Positions 36,090 to 44,444 of a DNA stretch of 64,000 bases are shown piece by piece. Made by a program: the position numbers and the translations under genes. The notes under the pieces were generated by a model. The model was given only the letters and a program-made list of their open reading frames with translations, had not been told where the DNA came from and did no database searches. How positions within the stretch are numbered: position 1 is the first letter of the stretch; each line of letters begins with the position of its first letter. Source of the DNA: Neobacillus mesonae. GTDB taxonomy: Bacteria > Bacillota > Bacilli > Bacillales > Cytobacillaceae. The stretch is from the NCBI RefSeq assembly GCF_023715155.1, contig NZ_JAMBNQ010000007.1, positions 1 to 64,000 on the forward strand, written 5' to 3'.

Positions 36090-36233
36090 ATGAAAAAGTT
36101 AGCAGTATTATTGGTATCAATATCATTGGTTTTTATTTTTACAACGAATAAGGGTGTTGAAGCACCAAAAACAACAGATACAGCAGCAGTAAACAGTGTC
36201 CAATCCATTCCAATTCTTCCTCCTGTAGGCTGA
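36090..36233 (+). CDS. secreted signalling pro-peptide (NprX/PapR/Phr-like)
   Basis: A 47-residue ORF with a fine ribosome-binding site (AAGGAGG, 9 nt before ATG 36090). It has a basic N-terminus and hydrophobic signal sequence (MKKLAVLLVSISLVFIF), a polar linker, and a Pro/Ile-rich C-terminus QSIPILPPVG. This is the build of pro-peptides cut outside the cell to 5-8 residue signals that are re-imported by Opp. The mature peptide probably lies in SIPILPPVG. NprX also ends in VG (SKPDIVG), recalled from memory. Confidence 0.75.
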   Translation: MKKLAVLLVSISLVFIFTTNKGVEAPKTTDTAAVNSVQSIPILPPVG

Positions 36234-36237
36234 TTGT

Positions 36238-36264
36238 AAAATCCCTGATGTCAGGGATTTTTTT
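36238..36264 (+). terminator. terminator of the regulator/pro-peptide operon
   Basis: AAAATCCCTGA-tg-TCAGGGATTTTTTT hairpin just after the pro-peptide stop. Confidence 0.9.
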
Positions 36265-36342
36265 CTCGGGAAAAAACCGGAAATGTTTCATGGGAATTTA
36301 GGGTATACTTGTACTATGTGTGTTAGTTAAAGGAGGATTTTT

Positions 36343-36744
36343 ATGAAATCATTTGTGGTAAGTTTCCATCAAGAAGACAATGTCGATACAATGCAGATTC
36401 AAAAATTGAGTGAAGCGGATTTTGAAAAAGCAACCGAAGGCGGAACACGTCATTTATTTGAACTCGATACGAACATCGGCTTTTTCGTATTTTTTGATGG
36501 TGCCGATAAGGATGGCACGATTTCCTATATGATGCTTCAATATGAAGAGGACAATGAGGATCCATCTGCTTGTTATGCGTTTCAATTAAGTGATTTTTAC
36601 GAGTTTATGGCCTTGTATCTAAATGATCTGGAATTTGCTGAGGAAATGGATGAAGAGGATGAAGAGCAGGAATACGGTCCGATTCATCATCTAGCCCACC
36701 TATTATTCCATATTGTAGAAGAGGGCAAAGATTTAGCAGTATAA
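36343..36744 (+). CDS. unrecognised acidic cytosolic protein
   Basis: Acidic protein of 133 residues, no signal peptide or membrane helix. The N-terminal half alternates beta-like segments (MKSFVVSF, FFVFFDG, ISYMMLQYEE); residues 93-110 are strongly acidic (EEMDEEDEEQE) and lead to a helical HHLAHLLFHIVEEG. I do not recognise the family and propose no function. The ATG follows AAAGGAGGATTTTT, and a perfect terminator follows. Confidence 0.7.
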   Translation: MKSFVVSFHQEDNVDTMQIQKLSEADFEKATEGGTRHLFELDTNIGFFVFFDGADKDGTISYMMLQYEEDNEDPSACYAFQLSDFYEFMALYLNDLEFAEEMDEEDEEQEYGPIHHLAHLLFHIVEEGKDLAV

Positions 36745-36751
36745 AAAATAA

Positions 36752-36780
36752 GCACTGGAACATTTGGTTCCAGTGCATTC
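36752..36780. terminator. bidirectional terminator between 36744 and the MFS gene
   Basis: GCACTGGAA / TTCCAGTGC hairpin between convergent genes. Confidence 0.8.
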
Positions 36781-36784
36781 TTTA

Positions 36785-38302
36785 TTATCCTTTGACGGTC
36801 TCTTTCGTTTCTTCAATGCGCGCTTTCCCCATGAAAAAGATAGTAACTGCGGCAAGCGCAATTGGAATTAAAGCGAGCAGGAAGGTTTGAGTAATCGAAG
36901 CTGACATGGCATGAACAATCTTGTCTAGGATAAAACCCGGAATTTTCGCCCGTTCACTTGCCTCGAATATTTCACGTGGATCTCCCATTTTAAAAGTTTG
37001 CCCCCCTGCCCCGCTCATTCCCTTAAATGCTTCTTTTAATTGGTCGGTAAATACGTTGTTCTGAATGGTTCCAAAGATGGTAACGCCAAGTGTCATCCCA
37101 AATGAGCGCAGAAAGGAATTGGTTGAATTAGCTGTGCCGCGGAATCGCGGTTCTAGATTGTGAATCGAGGCTGTCGGAAGCAGTGAAAATGAAAAACCGA
37201 CCCCAAAGCCTACAATAATCATATACAAAGTAAGCAGCCATCTGGCCGTTTCAACGGTCATCGTCCCAAGCAGGTACATCCCCGCCACATATGAAATGAT
37301 GGATAAAATCATCAAATTCCGGTACGAGGTTTTGGTTGAAAAGATACCGCCAATCGCACTGCCGGCAACTGAACCAAGCATCATTGGCGTCAGAATCAAC
37401 CCGGCATTTTTAGCACTGCCTCCATATACCGCTTGAACATAAATGGGAATAAATACAGTTAAAATGATAAACGTGCCGCCATATAAAAAGGCAAGAATTT
37501 GAGAAGCGGCAAACAGCCTGCGTTTAAACAGCCAAAGAGGCAAAATCGGTTCCTCTGCTTTCATTTCTGCTATGAAAAACAAGACAAACAAAATGAAAAA
37601 GCCTGCAAACAAGCTGATAATGGGTGCCCCGTCCCAAGCGAATTCCTTACCGCCCAATTCTAGTGCAAACATAAGGCAGACAACCGAAATGACTAATGTA
37701 ACCGCTCCAAGCCAATCAATCTTTTGTTTGGAATGCTGTAAGGATTCATGATAATAGCGGATAATAAGAATAATAGAAATCAAGCCAAGCGGGATATTGA
37801 CATAGAAAATCCAGTGCCAGCTGATTGTATCTGTAATATAAGCGCCTAAAAGCGGCCCCAAGACGCTTGATGTACCAAAAACAGCTCCAAGTAGGCCAGT
37901 CATTTTTCCACGTTTATCAGGCGGGAAAATATCAAATACAATTGTAAAAGCAATCGGCATCAGAGCACCGCCGCCAATTCCCTGAATCGCCCGGAAAATA
38001 CTTAGTTGGACAATGGATTGAGCAAGACCGCATAAAGAAGAACCAATCAAAAATACCGCTAATCCAAAAATAAAAAAGCGTTTCCGTCCATACATATCCG
38101 ACAGCTTTCCAAAAATCGGCATTCCCGCCATCACCGCGACCATATAGGCAGATGTGACCCATACAAATTTGTCCAGGCCTCCCAGGTCAGAAACAATCGT
38201 TCCCATCGCTGTAGCCACAATCGTGTTATCCATGGCTGACATGAGAATGGCCAGTAACAGGCCGGTCACTACCAAATTAATATTAGTATTTTTATTAATC
38301 AT
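36785..38302 (-). CDS. DHA2-family (14-helix) multidrug efflux MFS transporter
   Basis: MFS drug:H+ antiporter of the DHA2/EmrB-QacA type, 505 residues with 14 predicted helices. Motif D1 (LDKFVW region after helix 1: AMDNTIVATAMGTIVSDLGG, residues 23-42), motif A (GKLSDMYGRKRFFIFG, about 61-76) and motif C-like (GLLGAVFGTSSVLGPLLGA, about 138-156) are visible. It probably exports lipophilic cations or antibiotics; the substrate is unknown. No regulator gene is adjacent. Confidence 0.88.
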   Translation of the reverse strand: MINKNTNINLVVTGLLLAILMSAMDNTIVATAMGTIVSDLGGLDKFVWVTSAYMVAVMAGMPIFGKLSDMYGRKRFFIFGLAVFLIGSSLCGLAQSIVQLSIFRAIQGIGGGALMPIAFTIVFDIFPPDKRGKMTGLLGAVFGTSSVLGPLLGAYITDTISWHWIFYVNIPLGLISIILIIRYYHESLQHSKQKIDWLGAVTLVISVVCLMFALELGGKEFAWDGAPIISLFAGFFILFVLFFIAEMKAEEPILPLWLFKRRLFAASQILAFLYGGTFIILTVFIPIYVQAVYGGSAKNAGLILTPMMLGSVAGSAIGGIFSTKTSYRNLMILSIISYVAGMYLLGTMTVETARWLLTLYMIIVGFGVGFSFSLLPTASIHNLEPRFRGTANSTNSFLRSFGMTLGVTIFGTIQNNVFTDQLKEAFKGMSGAGGQTFKMGDPREIFEASERAKIPGFILDKIVHAMSASITQTFLLALIPIALAAVTIFFMGKARIEETKETVKG

Positions 38303-38407
38303 GTAAAATCCCCTTAAAAATAGAAATTTTTTGAAATATATAGCGATTTTAAAGGGAAGCAGCTTAAACTGTCAATAAAAATGTTGAACGGGGGAATTCA
38401 GGGTATA

Positions 38408-38437
38408 GAAAAAGCCCTCAGGAAAAACGAGGACTTT
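38408..38437 (-). terminator. terminator of the short flavoprotein gene
   Basis: AAAGCCCTC / GAGGACTTT imperfect hairpin with T-rich 3' side on the minus strand. Confidence 0.5.
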
Positions 38438-38447
38438 CATCAACTAT

Positions 38448-39011
38448 TTATGATTTTAAAATATCATGGTCAACATAGCGTTCGCCATTTATTTCACTAA
38501 TAACATTGATTGCCACTTTTGCTCCATCGCCCGCTGTAATAATCGTGTGCATGCTTACACCAGCAATGGTGCCAGCGCCCCATACACCCTCAACATTTGT
38601 TTTTCCAGCAGTATCAACGTCAAGAATGGTTTTCACTCTTGGCTCAGTACCAGGTTTTGTGTTAAGACCAGCCTTTTCAGCAAGATCTGCCATCATTCCA
38701 GTTGCTACGATCACGTGTTTAGCTTCATATTGCTCGCCGTCTGTTTCTACTTTTACACCATTGTCTGTTTTACTGATATTAGTAACAGTAGCTGCAACAA
38801 ACTCAGCACCAAAGCTGCGTGCTTGTTCTTTACCAATTGCAACAAGGTCTGGCCCTGTAATATCTTTTACACCATAATGATTTAAAAGCCAAGCTCTTTT
38901 GGTAACACTTTTGTCATTATCAACCACAAGTGTCTTTTTGCCAGCCTTAGCTGTAAAAAGAGCTGCACTCGCCCCGGCAGGACCGGCACCGATTACAACA
39001 ACATCATACAT
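38448..39011 (-). CDS. short FAD-dependent oxidoreductase (thioredoxin reductase-like)
   Basis: Flavoprotein of 187 residues from the ATG at 39011 (TTTGGAGGTATTACA upstream). It has the FAD motif GAGPAGASAAL (about 8-18) and ends with GVWGAGTIAGVSMHTI, equivalent to the second FAD block of thioredoxin reductases. The whole NADPH-binding insertion and the CxxC are missing, so it is about 60 per cent of the family length yet starts and ends cleanly. Other Bacilli have such short forms. The electron donor is unknown. Confidence 0.75.
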   Translation of the reverse strand: MYDVVVIGAGPAGASAALFTAKAGKKTLVVDNDKSVTKRAWLLNHYGVKDITGPDLVAIGKEQARSFGAEFVAATVTNISKTDNGVKVETDGEQYEAKHVIVATGMMADLAEKAGLNTKPGTEPRVKTILDVDTAGKTNVEGVWGAGTIAGVSMHTIITAGDGAKVAINVISEINGERYVDHDILKS

Positions 39012-39178
39012 TGTAATACCTCCAAATAAGATTTTCATAACACCATTATTATTATCCAAGAAATGCTAAAAGTAAAATAAACTGCTTGATTTGGAATCTT
39101 AGGAATTCGAAGAAAGTTAGACTTGAATTTTTTCAAGCTTCCATATACGGTAAAGTCAAAGGAAACTAGGTGATAGTT

Positions 39179-39910
39179 ATGTTTGAGATCAAGCCGCTTG
39201 GTGATGCAGCCATCCGGGTTTCATTCAGCAATGATATTAGTATCGCAACCCATCAGAAAATCAAGCGCTTCATTTCCGTGCTGGAGGTTGAAAAGATAAA
39301 GGGAATCTCAGAGTATGTCCCAGCCTATAACACGGTCGCTATTTATTATCTTCCGTACATCATCTCTTATAACGAGCTGGCCGGCAAATTGGAAGAGGTT
39401 TATAATACTTTACCCCCGGAAGCCAGATATCAGCCAATCGTTTATGAAATTCCGGTTTATTATGGCGGAGAAACTGGGACTGATCTGGCCTATATTGCAA
39501 AATATCATAAATTGAAGGAAGAAGAGGTAATCGACCTTCATTCCAGTCAAGAATACCTTATCTATATGATGGGATTTATCCCCGGATTTCCCTATCTAGG
39601 CGGCCTTTCAGAGAAGCTTTCGGTACCAAGACTAGAGCATCCAAGACTAAGTGTAGCAGCTGGGTCTGTTGGAATTGGCGGGAAGCAGACAGGGATCTAT
39701 CCAGGATCGGTTCCATCGGGGTGGAGAATTCTCGGGATCACCCCTGTGAAACTGTTTGACATCCACAATACACCGCCAAGTCTATTTACAATGGGGAATT
39801 ATATTAAGTTTTTTCCAGTAGATAAAAAGGAGTTTACTAGAATTAAAAATTTAGTTGAAAAGAAAAAATATAGGGTTAAAACGTACATAAGGAGTTGTGA
39901 ACATGATTGA
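39179..39910 (+). CDS. pxpB: 5-oxoprolinase subunit PxpB (KipI)
   Basis: KipI/PxpB family protein, 243 residues, first gene of the 5-oxoprolinase operon. With PxpA and PxpC it opens 5-oxoproline to glutamate using ATP. The family block GFIPGFPYLGGLSEKLSVPR (about residues 129-148) is clear. In B. subtilis KipI also inhibits the sporulation kinase KinA. The start is ATG 39179 behind CTAGGTG; its end overlaps pxpA by 8 nt. Confidence 0.92.
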   Translation: MFEIKPLGDAAIRVSFSNDISIATHQKIKRFISVLEVEKIKGISEYVPAYNTVAIYYLPYIISYNELAGKLEEVYNTLPPEARYQPIVYEIPVYYGGETGTDLAYIAKYHKLKEEEVIDLHSSQEYLIYMMGFIPGFPYLGGLSEKLSVPRLEHPRLSVAAGSVGIGGKQTGIYPGSVPSGWRILGITPVKLFDIHNTPPSLFTMGNYIKFFPVDKKEFTRIKNLVEKKKYRVKTYIRSCEHD

Positions 39911-40664
39911 TTTGAACTGTGACCTTGGAGAAAGTTACGGGGCATTTAAAGTAGGTAATGATCACGAGGTATTAAAGTATATTTCCTCCGCCAATATTGC
40001 CTGCGGCTACCATGCGGGTGACCACAATGTCATGTTTGAAACGGTAAGATTAGCGAAAAATCATGGGGTGAGAATTGGTGCGCACCCTGGCTTTCCGGAT
40101 CTTGCTGGTTTCGGCAGAAGGGAAATGAAATGTACACCTCGAGAAATATATCATTTTATCGTTTATCAAATCGGGGCATTAGCAGCGGTCTGTAAAGCCT
40201 GCGATACTGAGCTTTCTCATGTAAAACCGCACGGGGCGTTGTATAATATGGCAGCTAAGGACGTAGAAATTGCTGCAGCCATTGCCCAAGCGGTTGCAGA
40301 CTTTGATTCATCCTTAGTATTATACGGCCTTGCCGGCAGTGAATTAGTACGTGCGGGCAGGGAAAAAGGGCTTTTAACAGCTGAAGAAGTGTTTGCCGAT
40401 CGAACTTATCAGCCTGACGGAACTTTGACACCGAGGTCGGACAAAAACTCCATGATTCATGATCCAGCTCTGGCTATTTCACGGGCCATTCGAATGGTGG
40501 AGGAGGGCTGTGTCGAGGATGTTAATGGAATGGATATGGTGATAAAAGCCGACACCATTTGTGTTCACGGCGATGAACCGCAGGCACTGGAATTTGTGGG
40601 GAGATTAAGGAATGCTTTTGCCAAAGAAAAGATCTCCATTAGAAAAAGCTGGCGTAACGAATGA
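39903..40664 (+). CDS. pxpA: 5-oxoprolinase subunit PxpA (LamB/YcsF family)
   Basis: LamB/YcsF family subunit of 5-oxoprolinase, 253 residues from ATG 39903 (AAGGAG, 7-8 nt upstream). The N-terminal MIDLNCDLGESYGAFKVGND and CGYHAGDH (about 38-45), and RIGAHPGFPDLAGFGRR (about 60-76) are family hallmarks, with Asp, Glu and His residues for the hydrolytic site. It overlaps pxpB at its start and pxpC by 4 nt at its end (ATGA), showing tight coupling in one complex. Confidence 0.95.
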   Translation: MIDLNCDLGESYGAFKVGNDHEVLKYISSANIACGYHAGDHNVMFETVRLAKNHGVRIGAHPGFPDLAGFGRREMKCTPREIYHFIVYQIGALAAVCKACDTELSHVKPHGALYNMAAKDVEIAAAIAQAVADFDSSLVLYGLAGSELVRAGREKGLLTAEEVFADRTYQPDGTLTPRSDKNSMIHDPALAISRAIRMVEEGCVEDVNGMDMVIKADTICVHGDEPQALEFVGRLRNAFAKEKISIRKSWRNE

Positions 40665-41599
40665 CAGCAATATTAAAGGTGATAAAGCCAGGGCTGCAAA
40701 CGACCGTTCAAGACCTGGGGAGACATGGTTATCAGCAATATGGAATCAGTCCATCAGGTGCAATGGATTCCTTTTCAATGCAGATTGCGAATATATTAGT
40801 TGGAAATGCCGTCGGGGAAGCGGTGCTGGAAGCTTCTTTTATCGGTCCGGAATTAGAGGCATTGACAGATATAGTGATAGCTGTCTGCGGCGGCTTTTCA
40901 CCTAAAGTGGACGGGCGAAAAGTACCGATGTGGAAGAGTTTCCTTTTGAAAAAAGGACAGAAACTCCAAATAGGTCCAAGCGTTAATGGGGCAAGAGCTT
41001 ACTTAGCCATTGCCGGAGGAATCGATGTACCGGTGGTGCTGGACAGCAAATCCACTTTTTTAAGCAGCGGGTTTGGCGGATATAAGGGAAGGGCACTGCA
41101 AAAAGGAGATCGTTTATCAGGAAGTCCCGTGATCCGAAAGCCGTTTAAATCGCTGCATCCCGGGCTTATTCCACAATTTGAAAAAGAGCTAAACATCAGG
41201 GTGATCATAGGTCCCCACGAGGAGATGTTTTCTGAAAAGAGTATCATCCGTTTTTTTTCGGAAACGTATACGGTTACACCAAAATCCAACCGGATGGGCT
41301 ATCAGCTAAAGGGTCCCAAGCTTGAGCATATCAATGGCCCTGACATTATTTCAGATCCTGTTCCATTAGGCGGCATCCAGGTCCCGGCAAGCGGTCAGCC
41401 CATCATCCTTATGGCAGACCGGCAAACCACCGGCGGTTACACAAGAATCGGCACCGTTATATCTGCGGATTTGCCCCTGCTTGCCCAGGCAGTGCCTGGA
41501 ACTAAAATTATGTTTAGCAAGGTGTCAATAGAGGAGGCACAGCGGTTCTATTTGGAAAGGGGCAGGCTGATAAAGCTTTTGGCGATGACAGTAAAATAG
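40661..41599 (+). CDS. pxpC: 5-oxoprolinase subunit PxpC (KipA)
   Basis: KipA/PxpC family protein, 312 residues, biotin-dependent-carboxyltransferase-like fold. The N-terminal block VIKPGLQTTVQDLGRHGYQQ (about 6-25) followed by GISPSGAMD (about 27-35) is characteristic. It forms the ATP-using half of the enzyme with PxpB. In B. subtilis KipA counteracts KipI. It starts on the ATGA overlap with pxpA and ends before array E with no clear hairpin. Confidence 0.93.
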   Translation: MTAILKVIKPGLQTTVQDLGRHGYQQYGISPSGAMDSFSMQIANILVGNAVGEAVLEASFIGPELEALTDIVIAVCGGFSPKVDGRKVPMWKSFLLKKGQKLQIGPSVNGARAYLAIAGGIDVPVVLDSKSTFLSSGFGGYKGRALQKGDRLSGSPVIRKPFKSLHPGLIPQFEKELNIRVIIGPHEEMFSEKSIIRFFSETYTVTPKSNRMGYQLKGPKLEHINGPDIISDPVPLGGIQVPASGQPIILMADRQTTGGYTRIGTVISADLPLLAQAVPGTKIMFSKVSIEEAQRFYLERGRLIKLLAMTVK

Positions 41600-41604
41600 T
41601 TATT

Positions 41605-41890
41605 GGGTCTATGGGGCAAAAAGGGTTTTGTGATAGGAAGGACCAGTCCTATAGAAGCTGTCTATGGGACAGAAGTAGTTCAGGGGAATAAGAAACAGTC
41701 GCATAGGAGAGGCCTCTATGGGATAAAATGTGTGGAAAAGTAATTAGCAGTCCATAGGAAAGGCCAATGGGACAAAATGGTGCGGAAAAGTAATAAGCAG
41801 TTCCATAAGATGGTGTGAAAAAGTAAGAACCAGTCGCATAGGAATGGTCTATAGACAAAAATAGTAAAAAATAAAAAGTCCCATAGCAAA
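41605..41890. repeat. array E: degenerate repeats of about 50-54 nt
   Basis: (c)tatggga or its complement-like cccatag recurs: ctatggg at 41609, 41662, 41716, then atggg at 41767, and further worn copies; spacings 53, 54, 49. cctatag...ctatggg pairs in the best unit. It lies between convergent pxpC and the MFS gene. No gene is seen. Confidence 0.55.
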
Positions 41891-41922
41891 AAGCTACAGG
41901 ACCAATATTAATATCAACCAAG

Positions 41923-43134
41923 TTACATTTCGTGCACTTGCTGTTTGCTAGGAACCTTTTCAGCAGCTTTCTTTGTCCTCTTCGTATGAAGGAAATAATA
42001 AAGCACGCCTCCGATTAAAACATAGAACGAGAAAACGAAAAACAGTGAACTGTAACTCATATGTGCAGCAATCAAGCCGACGATAAATGAGCCAAGGGCC
42101 ATCCCTGTATCATAAATAGACAAGAAGGTGGCTGTGGCCAATCCTCTTTTTCGAGGCTCGGCATTTGAAATCGCGATGGTTTGGAATGTTGGAAAAAGAG
42201 TTCCCCAGCCAAGTCCAATAATTCCAGCAGATAGCAAGAAGGTAAAAGCACTGCCGCTTTGGCTTAAAATGAACATTCCAATCCCGAACAATGCGACACA
42301 AGGAAAAGTAATCACGTTTGGACCGTAAGTATCCAGCCATTTTCCTGTAAAAGGCCGTGAAAGCAATAGAACAACTGCATAAACCACAAAGAATAAGCTG
42401 GCAGCACTTTCTACATGAATTTCACTAGCGTAGATTGAGATAAACGACAGAAGCGACGAATAAACAATGGCCATAAAACTGCCGACAACGGAAATTGGAA
42501 CGGCCGATAATTCAAATAATCCTTTAAAGGAGAACGAAGATAAAACTTCAATCTCATCGTTCTTTTCCGGTTCCGTAACCTTAACACTGAGAGCAGCGAA
42601 TAATGAACCAAAGGAAATAATGACCGCAAGAACAAATAGTATTTGGGAACCCCATTGCTGCATCGTCATTAGTCCAATAAAGGGTCCTAATACCATGGCC
42701 ATATTTGTTGATAAAACGAAATACCCCATTCCTTCACCACGGCGTGATGCTGGGATGATATCAGCTACAATTCCCCCAATGGCGGTTGTGGCCATCCCAA
42801 ATCCGATACCGTGTAAAAGGCGGATAATTAAAAAGCCGGTAATGGTGGAAGGGAAAAAGTAAAAAAGGGAAGCAACTGCAAATACAATAACAGCTGTAAG
42901 CAGCACCTTTTTATTTCCAGCACGCTCAAGCCATTGTCCTGCAAGTGGACGTGATACAATTGCAGAAAGCAAAAAGATAGTGGTCATTAATCCTGCCATA
43001 GATGCACTTGTATGTAATTGATCTAATGCATAGCTGGGCAATGTGACCAGCAGGATATAAAAAGCAAAGAAAACAAAAAAGTTACTTAACGAAATACTGA
43101 TAAAGTTTTTCGTCCATAATTTAGGCTGGTCCAT
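41923..43134 (-). CDS. MFS transporter (12 helices) under MarR control
   Basis: Major facilitator of 403 residues with 12 predicted helices. Motif A is recognisable as AGQWLERAGNKKVLL (about 65-79), and the mirror RPFTGKWLDTYGPN follows helix 8 (about 260-273). The substrate is unknown; drug or metabolite export is likely. Its ATG directly follows the stop of the marR gene (TAAATG), so the two form one operon and the regulator probably senses the exported compound. Confidence 0.85.
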   Translation of the reverse strand: MDQPKLWTKNFISISLSNFFVFFAFYILLVTLPSYALDQLHTSASMAGLMTTIFLLSAIVSRPLAGQWLERAGNKKVLLTAVIVFAVASLFYFFPSTITGFLIIRLLHGIGFGMATTAIGGIVADIIPASRRGEGMGYFVLSTNMAMVLGPFIGLMTMQQWGSQILFVLAVIISFGSLFAALSVKVTEPEKNDEIEVLSSFSFKGLFELSAVPISVVGSFMAIVYSSLLSFISIYASEIHVESAASLFFVVYAVVLLLSRPFTGKWLDTYGPNVITFPCVALFGIGMFILSQSGSAFTFLLSAGIIGLGWGTLFPTFQTIAISNAEPRKRGLATATFLSIYDTGMALGSFIVGLIAAHMSYSSLFFVFSFYVLIGGVLYYFLHTKRTKKAAEKVPSKQQVHEM

Positions 43135-43560
43135 TTAATCCTCTCCTTTTAGTAGTTGTTTTAACCAGTTGTTTTGGAGTGTGAAAAGCACTTCCCCCGA
43201 GCCCTCCGGCAGATATTGAAGCAGGTCCTGATTCATTTTATTGACAGCCTGCTCCCACTTTGGATACTCCTGTAGTGCCTCTTCAGTTAATTGAATATGT
43301 TTCTCCCGTCTGTCCTGACCGGGTAATTGCCGGACATATCCTTGTTTAACGAGACGCTGAATCGTGCGTGTCATCGGCGGTGCTTCAACAAACAGATAGT
43401 CACATAATTCTTTTTGGGTTAATGAGCCTTTTTTTTGTAAAATAAAAATAACGGCCCATTGCGAACCGTATAACCCCATTGGTTTTAATGTCTCATTGAG
43501 TTTGTTGGTGAGATGTCGTGATAGCTGGTGAAGAGTATGAAATAATTGGTGGTTGGTCAT
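43135..43560 (-). CDS. MarR-family transcriptional regulator
   Basis: Winged-helix MarR protein of 141 residues. The recognition region reads LTQKELCDYLFVEAPPMTRTIQRLVKQGYV in two parts (residues about 52-70 and 71-81), followed by the wing QDRREKHIQLTEEA (about 88-101). It heads an operon with the MFS gene. A 12-bp palindrome lies 25 nt upstream of its start and is the probable operator, so autorepression relieved by a ligand is expected. Confidence 0.88.
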   Translation of the reverse strand: MTNHQLFHTLHQLSRHLTNKLNETLKPMGLYGSQWAVIFILQKKGSLTQKELCDYLFVEAPPMTRTIQRLVKQGYVRQLPGQDRREKHIQLTEEALQEYPKWEQAVNKMNQDLLQYLPEGSGEVLFTLQNNWLKQLLKGED

Positions 43561-43584
43561 GAAATGCTCCGATACATTAATTAG

Positions 43585-43596
43585 TTACCTAGGTAA
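43585..43596. promoter_or_regulatory. palindromic MarR operator candidate
   Basis: TTACCTAGGTAA is a perfect 12-bp palindrome, 25 bp upstream of the marR start on the minus strand, within the promoter area. Confidence 0.6.
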
Positions 43597-43699
43597 GTAT
43601 AGTGGGTATATGAGGAAATGTCAAGGGGCCTGCGGGAGAGTATTCAGTATCAAGGCAAGAAAAAAAGGCAGAATGAACACCCATCCCGCCTTAAAAAAC

Positions 43700-44080
43700 C
43701 TAATTGCAATACCATTTTTTCCAAATTTCTGCAGAGTCTAGGCAGCCATCATCATTACCCCAGCTCCATTTTTTCTGATCCGTGCACTGATTGTTATCTC
43801 CGCCATTATGATAATCCCCTTTGTCATAATCGCACAACCAGTCCCAAAAACTCCCCCACCAATTTTTGTCATTCTTGTAATTATCATAAGAGCTAAAGTC
43901 ATTTTTATCACTGCTATAATCTTGATAATTTTCCCCATCTAAATGCAAGTATGAAAGAATGCTGGTAAAAGAAGACGTATCAAAAAATTTGGCATCATCA
44001 TCTGATGATGCATAGGCGGAAGCAGGGGATAGCAAAACCCAACCTAAGACCATGAAAAAGAATAAATTTCTAATTAACAT
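43700..44080 (-). CDS. secreted Asp/Trp/Tyr-rich protein of unknown function
   Basis: Unrecognised protein of 126 residues. Residues 1-24 are a signal peptide (hydrophobic core FFFMVLGWVLL, cleavage probably after AYA). The mature part is rich in Asp, Ser, Tyr, Asn and Trp, with acidic DYSSDKNDFSSYDNYKND near 54-71 and a Trp-rich middle (NWWGSFWDWLCD near 74-85). Four Cys in the mature part could form two disulfides. The size and composition suggest a small secreted effector or surface protein; no homolog is known to me. Confidence 0.65.
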   Translation of the reverse strand: MLIRNLFFFMVLGWVLLSPASAYASSDDDAKFFDTSSFTSILSYLHLDGENYQDYSSDKNDFSSYDNYKNDKNWWGSFWDWLCDYDKGDYHNGGDNNQCTDQKKWSWGNDDGCLDSAEIWKKWYCN

Positions 44081-44204
44081 ACATCCCCCTTTAGAAAGCG
44101 TTCTTTATTTTTTATTAATTGTTCTTTAATAAGAATTTTATTATAAGACTTACCGTTTGTAAATAAAAATTAGTTCCTAGGACCTAGGGATAATCCGGGA
44201 ATCA

Positions 44205-44380
44205 GTTTCTTTTTGCGGAAACATTCCTAAAGCCGGTGTAATGTACTCCGCAAATAGCGAAGGCAATATAATTGTCGGAAAGCAGTCAGCAAATAGCGGA
44301 AAGCATTCTAATTAGCGGATAAGCGGTTGCAAAAAGCGGAAGTCAATTCAATTGGGGATACCGGTCTACATTAAGCGGTA
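44205..44380. repeat. array F: short agcgga repeats
   Basis: Copies of (a)tagcgga/aaagcgga occur at irregular 19-40 nt spacing (for example 44256, 44295, 44314, 44335). Similar in style to the other arrays but too worn to assign a period. No gene from 44081 to 44444. Confidence 0.4.
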
Positions 44381-44384
44381 TAAA

Positions 44385-44425
44385 AGAAAAATCCCGCGGA
44401 ATCGCAAATCGGATTCCCACGGGAT
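44385..44425 (-). terminator. terminator of the methionine operon
   Basis: ATCCCGCGGAATC / GATTCCCACGGGAT hairpin after metH; on the minus strand it is followed by a T tract. Confidence 0.85.
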
Positions 44426-44444
44426 ACATCAAAATCATATTAAC

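Noticed and set aside
42467..42862. 131-codon ORF antisense to the MFS gene
   Set aside because: Shadow frame of a clear 12-helix transporter; no ribosome-binding site.
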